64,000 nt of DNA from a virus. The notes below the pieces were generated by a model. It saw only the letters and a list, made by a program, of their open reading frames with translations. It searched no databases and was not told the origin of the DNA. The position numbers and the translations under genes were made by a program. The stretch covers positions 1-64,000 of the IMG/VR virus record IMGVR_UViG_3300017917_003866; one strand, written 5' to 3'. Below, in pieces: positions 63,178 to 64,000 of this stretch. Each line of letters opens with the position of its first letter. The first letter of the stretch is position 1.

Positions 63178-64000
63178 ATGGGAAAGAGAATTTATAATTT
63201 TGACGAGTTTGTAAATGAATCCTATATGAATGAGGGATTTTTCTCTGATCTAGGTTCAAAAATATCTACTTGGGCAAAAAATTTATATAACGCTGTTAAA
63301 TCTGGTATTGTTAGATTAATATCTTCAGGTCCTAAATCAGGAACCCCGAGAGTTGCTCTATTTGATGATTCAAAAAGTGAATCTATATTAGATCAGGTTA
63401 ATAATTTTTATAAAGGAACTGAGTACTATAATATGAATAACCTGCAAATTCCAGAGACTATGCAGGAGAGTTTCCTATGGGAAGATGCAGTTCCTCTAGA
63501 GTATCCTATGAAGGATGATATTCCTAATTATAGCGAAGCCGAAATAAAAACGGATATCAAGAGAAGCATGAGAGAAATCTTTAGGATAGCTGATGAAATG
63601 GATGCTGCCGCACAATCTGGAGCTAGCGAAGATGAGATAGATGATATTTACAGAGGTATATTAGATGTTAAGCCTATATTTATATACGGAGCTCCTGGAA
63701 TTGGTAAAACACAAATTGTAGCTCAAGTATGCGATGAACTAGGAAAAGAACTATATGGTCACAAGCTTTCATTAGTTAACGTAGATGGTGAAAACGCAGA
63801 GCCTGTAGATTTTGCTGGTGTACCTAGTGTAGTAGACATCGAAACTCCATCTGAAGAAAACCCTATCGGTAGAGGAGTTACAAGATCTAATATTAATGCA
63901 GATATATTACCTTACGATAACGGAAGAAACGGAAAAGGAGGTATAATATTTATTGACGAGCTAAATAGGATGCCGGAAGAGGTTATCAAAATATTTATGA
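63178..64000 (+). CDS. MoxR-type AAA+ ATPase (3' end outside window)
   Basis: The open frame runs from ATG at 63178 off the window edge (274 codons seen). Walker A G-A-P-G-I-G-K-T is at 171-178 and Walker B I-I-F-I-D-E at 256-261, followed by L-N-R as in MoxR proteins. About 170 residues precede the ATPase core, starting M-G-K-R-I-Y-N-F-D-E-F with V-N-E at 12-14. That start matches the signature of the 57385 and 61312 genes. The segment about 20-45 (F-F-S-D-L-G-S-K-I-S-T-W-A) is amphipathic. MoxR proteins remodel partner proteins together with VWA adaptors, encoded immediately upstream. Confidence 0.82.
   Translation, partial: MGKRIYNFDEFVNESYMNEGFFSDLGSKISTWAKNLYNAVKSGIVRLISSGPKSGTPRVALFDDSKSESILDQVNNFYKGTEYYNMNNLQIPETMQESFLWEDAVPLEYPMKDDIPNYSEAEIKTDIKRSMREIFRIADEMDAAAQSGASEDEIDDIYRGILDVKPIFIYGAPGIGKTQIVAQVCDELGKELYGHKLSLVNVDGENAEPVDFAGVPSVVDIETPSEENPIGRGVTRSNINADILPYDNGRNGKGGIIFIDELNRMPEEVIKIFM

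Noticed and set aside
1-64000. tRNA genes, insertion sequences, introns or homing endonucleases
   Set aside because: No gap is long enough for a tRNA except the phoH leader and short 40-56 base gaps, none of which folds as a cloverleaf by eye. No transposase, HNH or GIY-YIG motif was recognised.

Overview
The window is one contiguous piece of a large, AT-rich, contractile-tailed (T4-like, myovirus-type) bacteriophage genome. The evidence is a set of T4-type baseplate homologues (gp53-, gp27-, gp5-, gp25-, gp6- and gp7-like) next to a T4-type replication and recombination block (gp32-like SSB, TOPRIM primase, UvsY-like mediator, UvsW helicase). Genes are packed almost without gaps, and only one gene (phoH-like) is on the minus strand. 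No tRNA, rRNA, CRISPR array or insertion sequence was seen. No stretch longer than about 110 bases lacks a gene. The host is Gram-negative by inference, because the phage makes Kdo and fucose precursors. Start codons are preceded by A-rich stretches with no Shine-Dalgarno sequence, and the phage S1-like protein opens much like Bacteroidota ribosomal S1. Both point to a Bacteroidota host, but this is not proven.

Layout. (1) 1-5646: surface-glycan module with the tail of a FkbM-type methyltransferase, a GDP-L-fucose synthase with an extra N-terminal domain, GDP-mannose 4,6-dehydratase, a KdsD-like SIS isomerase, KdsA, a GT2-type glycosyltransferase and a class I methyltransferase. (2) 5687-7525: small unknown genes and a Nudix-like protein. 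(3) 7545-20208: baseplate hub region with a 632-aa virion protein, gp53-like, gp27-like hub, an 827-aa protein with a repetitive tail, a gp5-like OB-fold protein and a 1700-aa protein. (4) 20265-22820: S1-domain RNA-binding protein and an amidoligase-like protein. (5) 22827-32741: baseplate wedge region ending in a 2258-aa gp7-like protein that contains beta-propellers. (6) 32752-33423: phoH-like ATPase on the minus strand. (7) 33534-52415: fibre and appendage proteins, including three very large unassigned ones, a collagen-like fibre and a membrane-anchored spanin-like protein. (8) 52387-57348: RuvC-like nuclease, SSB, primase, UvsY-like protein and UvsW. (9) 57385-61294: unknown proteins and a ligase-like/NMN-adenylyltransferase-like fusion. 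(10) 61312-64000: metallopeptidase-like, VWA and MoxR-type AAA+ genes, cut by the window end.

How it fits together. The left module probably decorates or remodels surface sugars. The centre builds the tail tip and adsorption apparatus. The right side copies and recombines DNA. A GATATATA-type box recurs just upstream of mostly virion-type genes and is the best candidate for a late promoter. It is absent before the S1 and SSB genes. Several right-hand proteins share an N-terminal F-x-[DE]-F signature followed by [IVL]-N-E, resembling the T4 capsid-targeting peptide and prohead-protease site. The most original items are that shared signature, the ligase-like/NMNAT fusion with substituted catalytic residues, the MoxR/VWA/metallopeptidase cluster, the propeller-bearing gp7, and the phage S1 protein.
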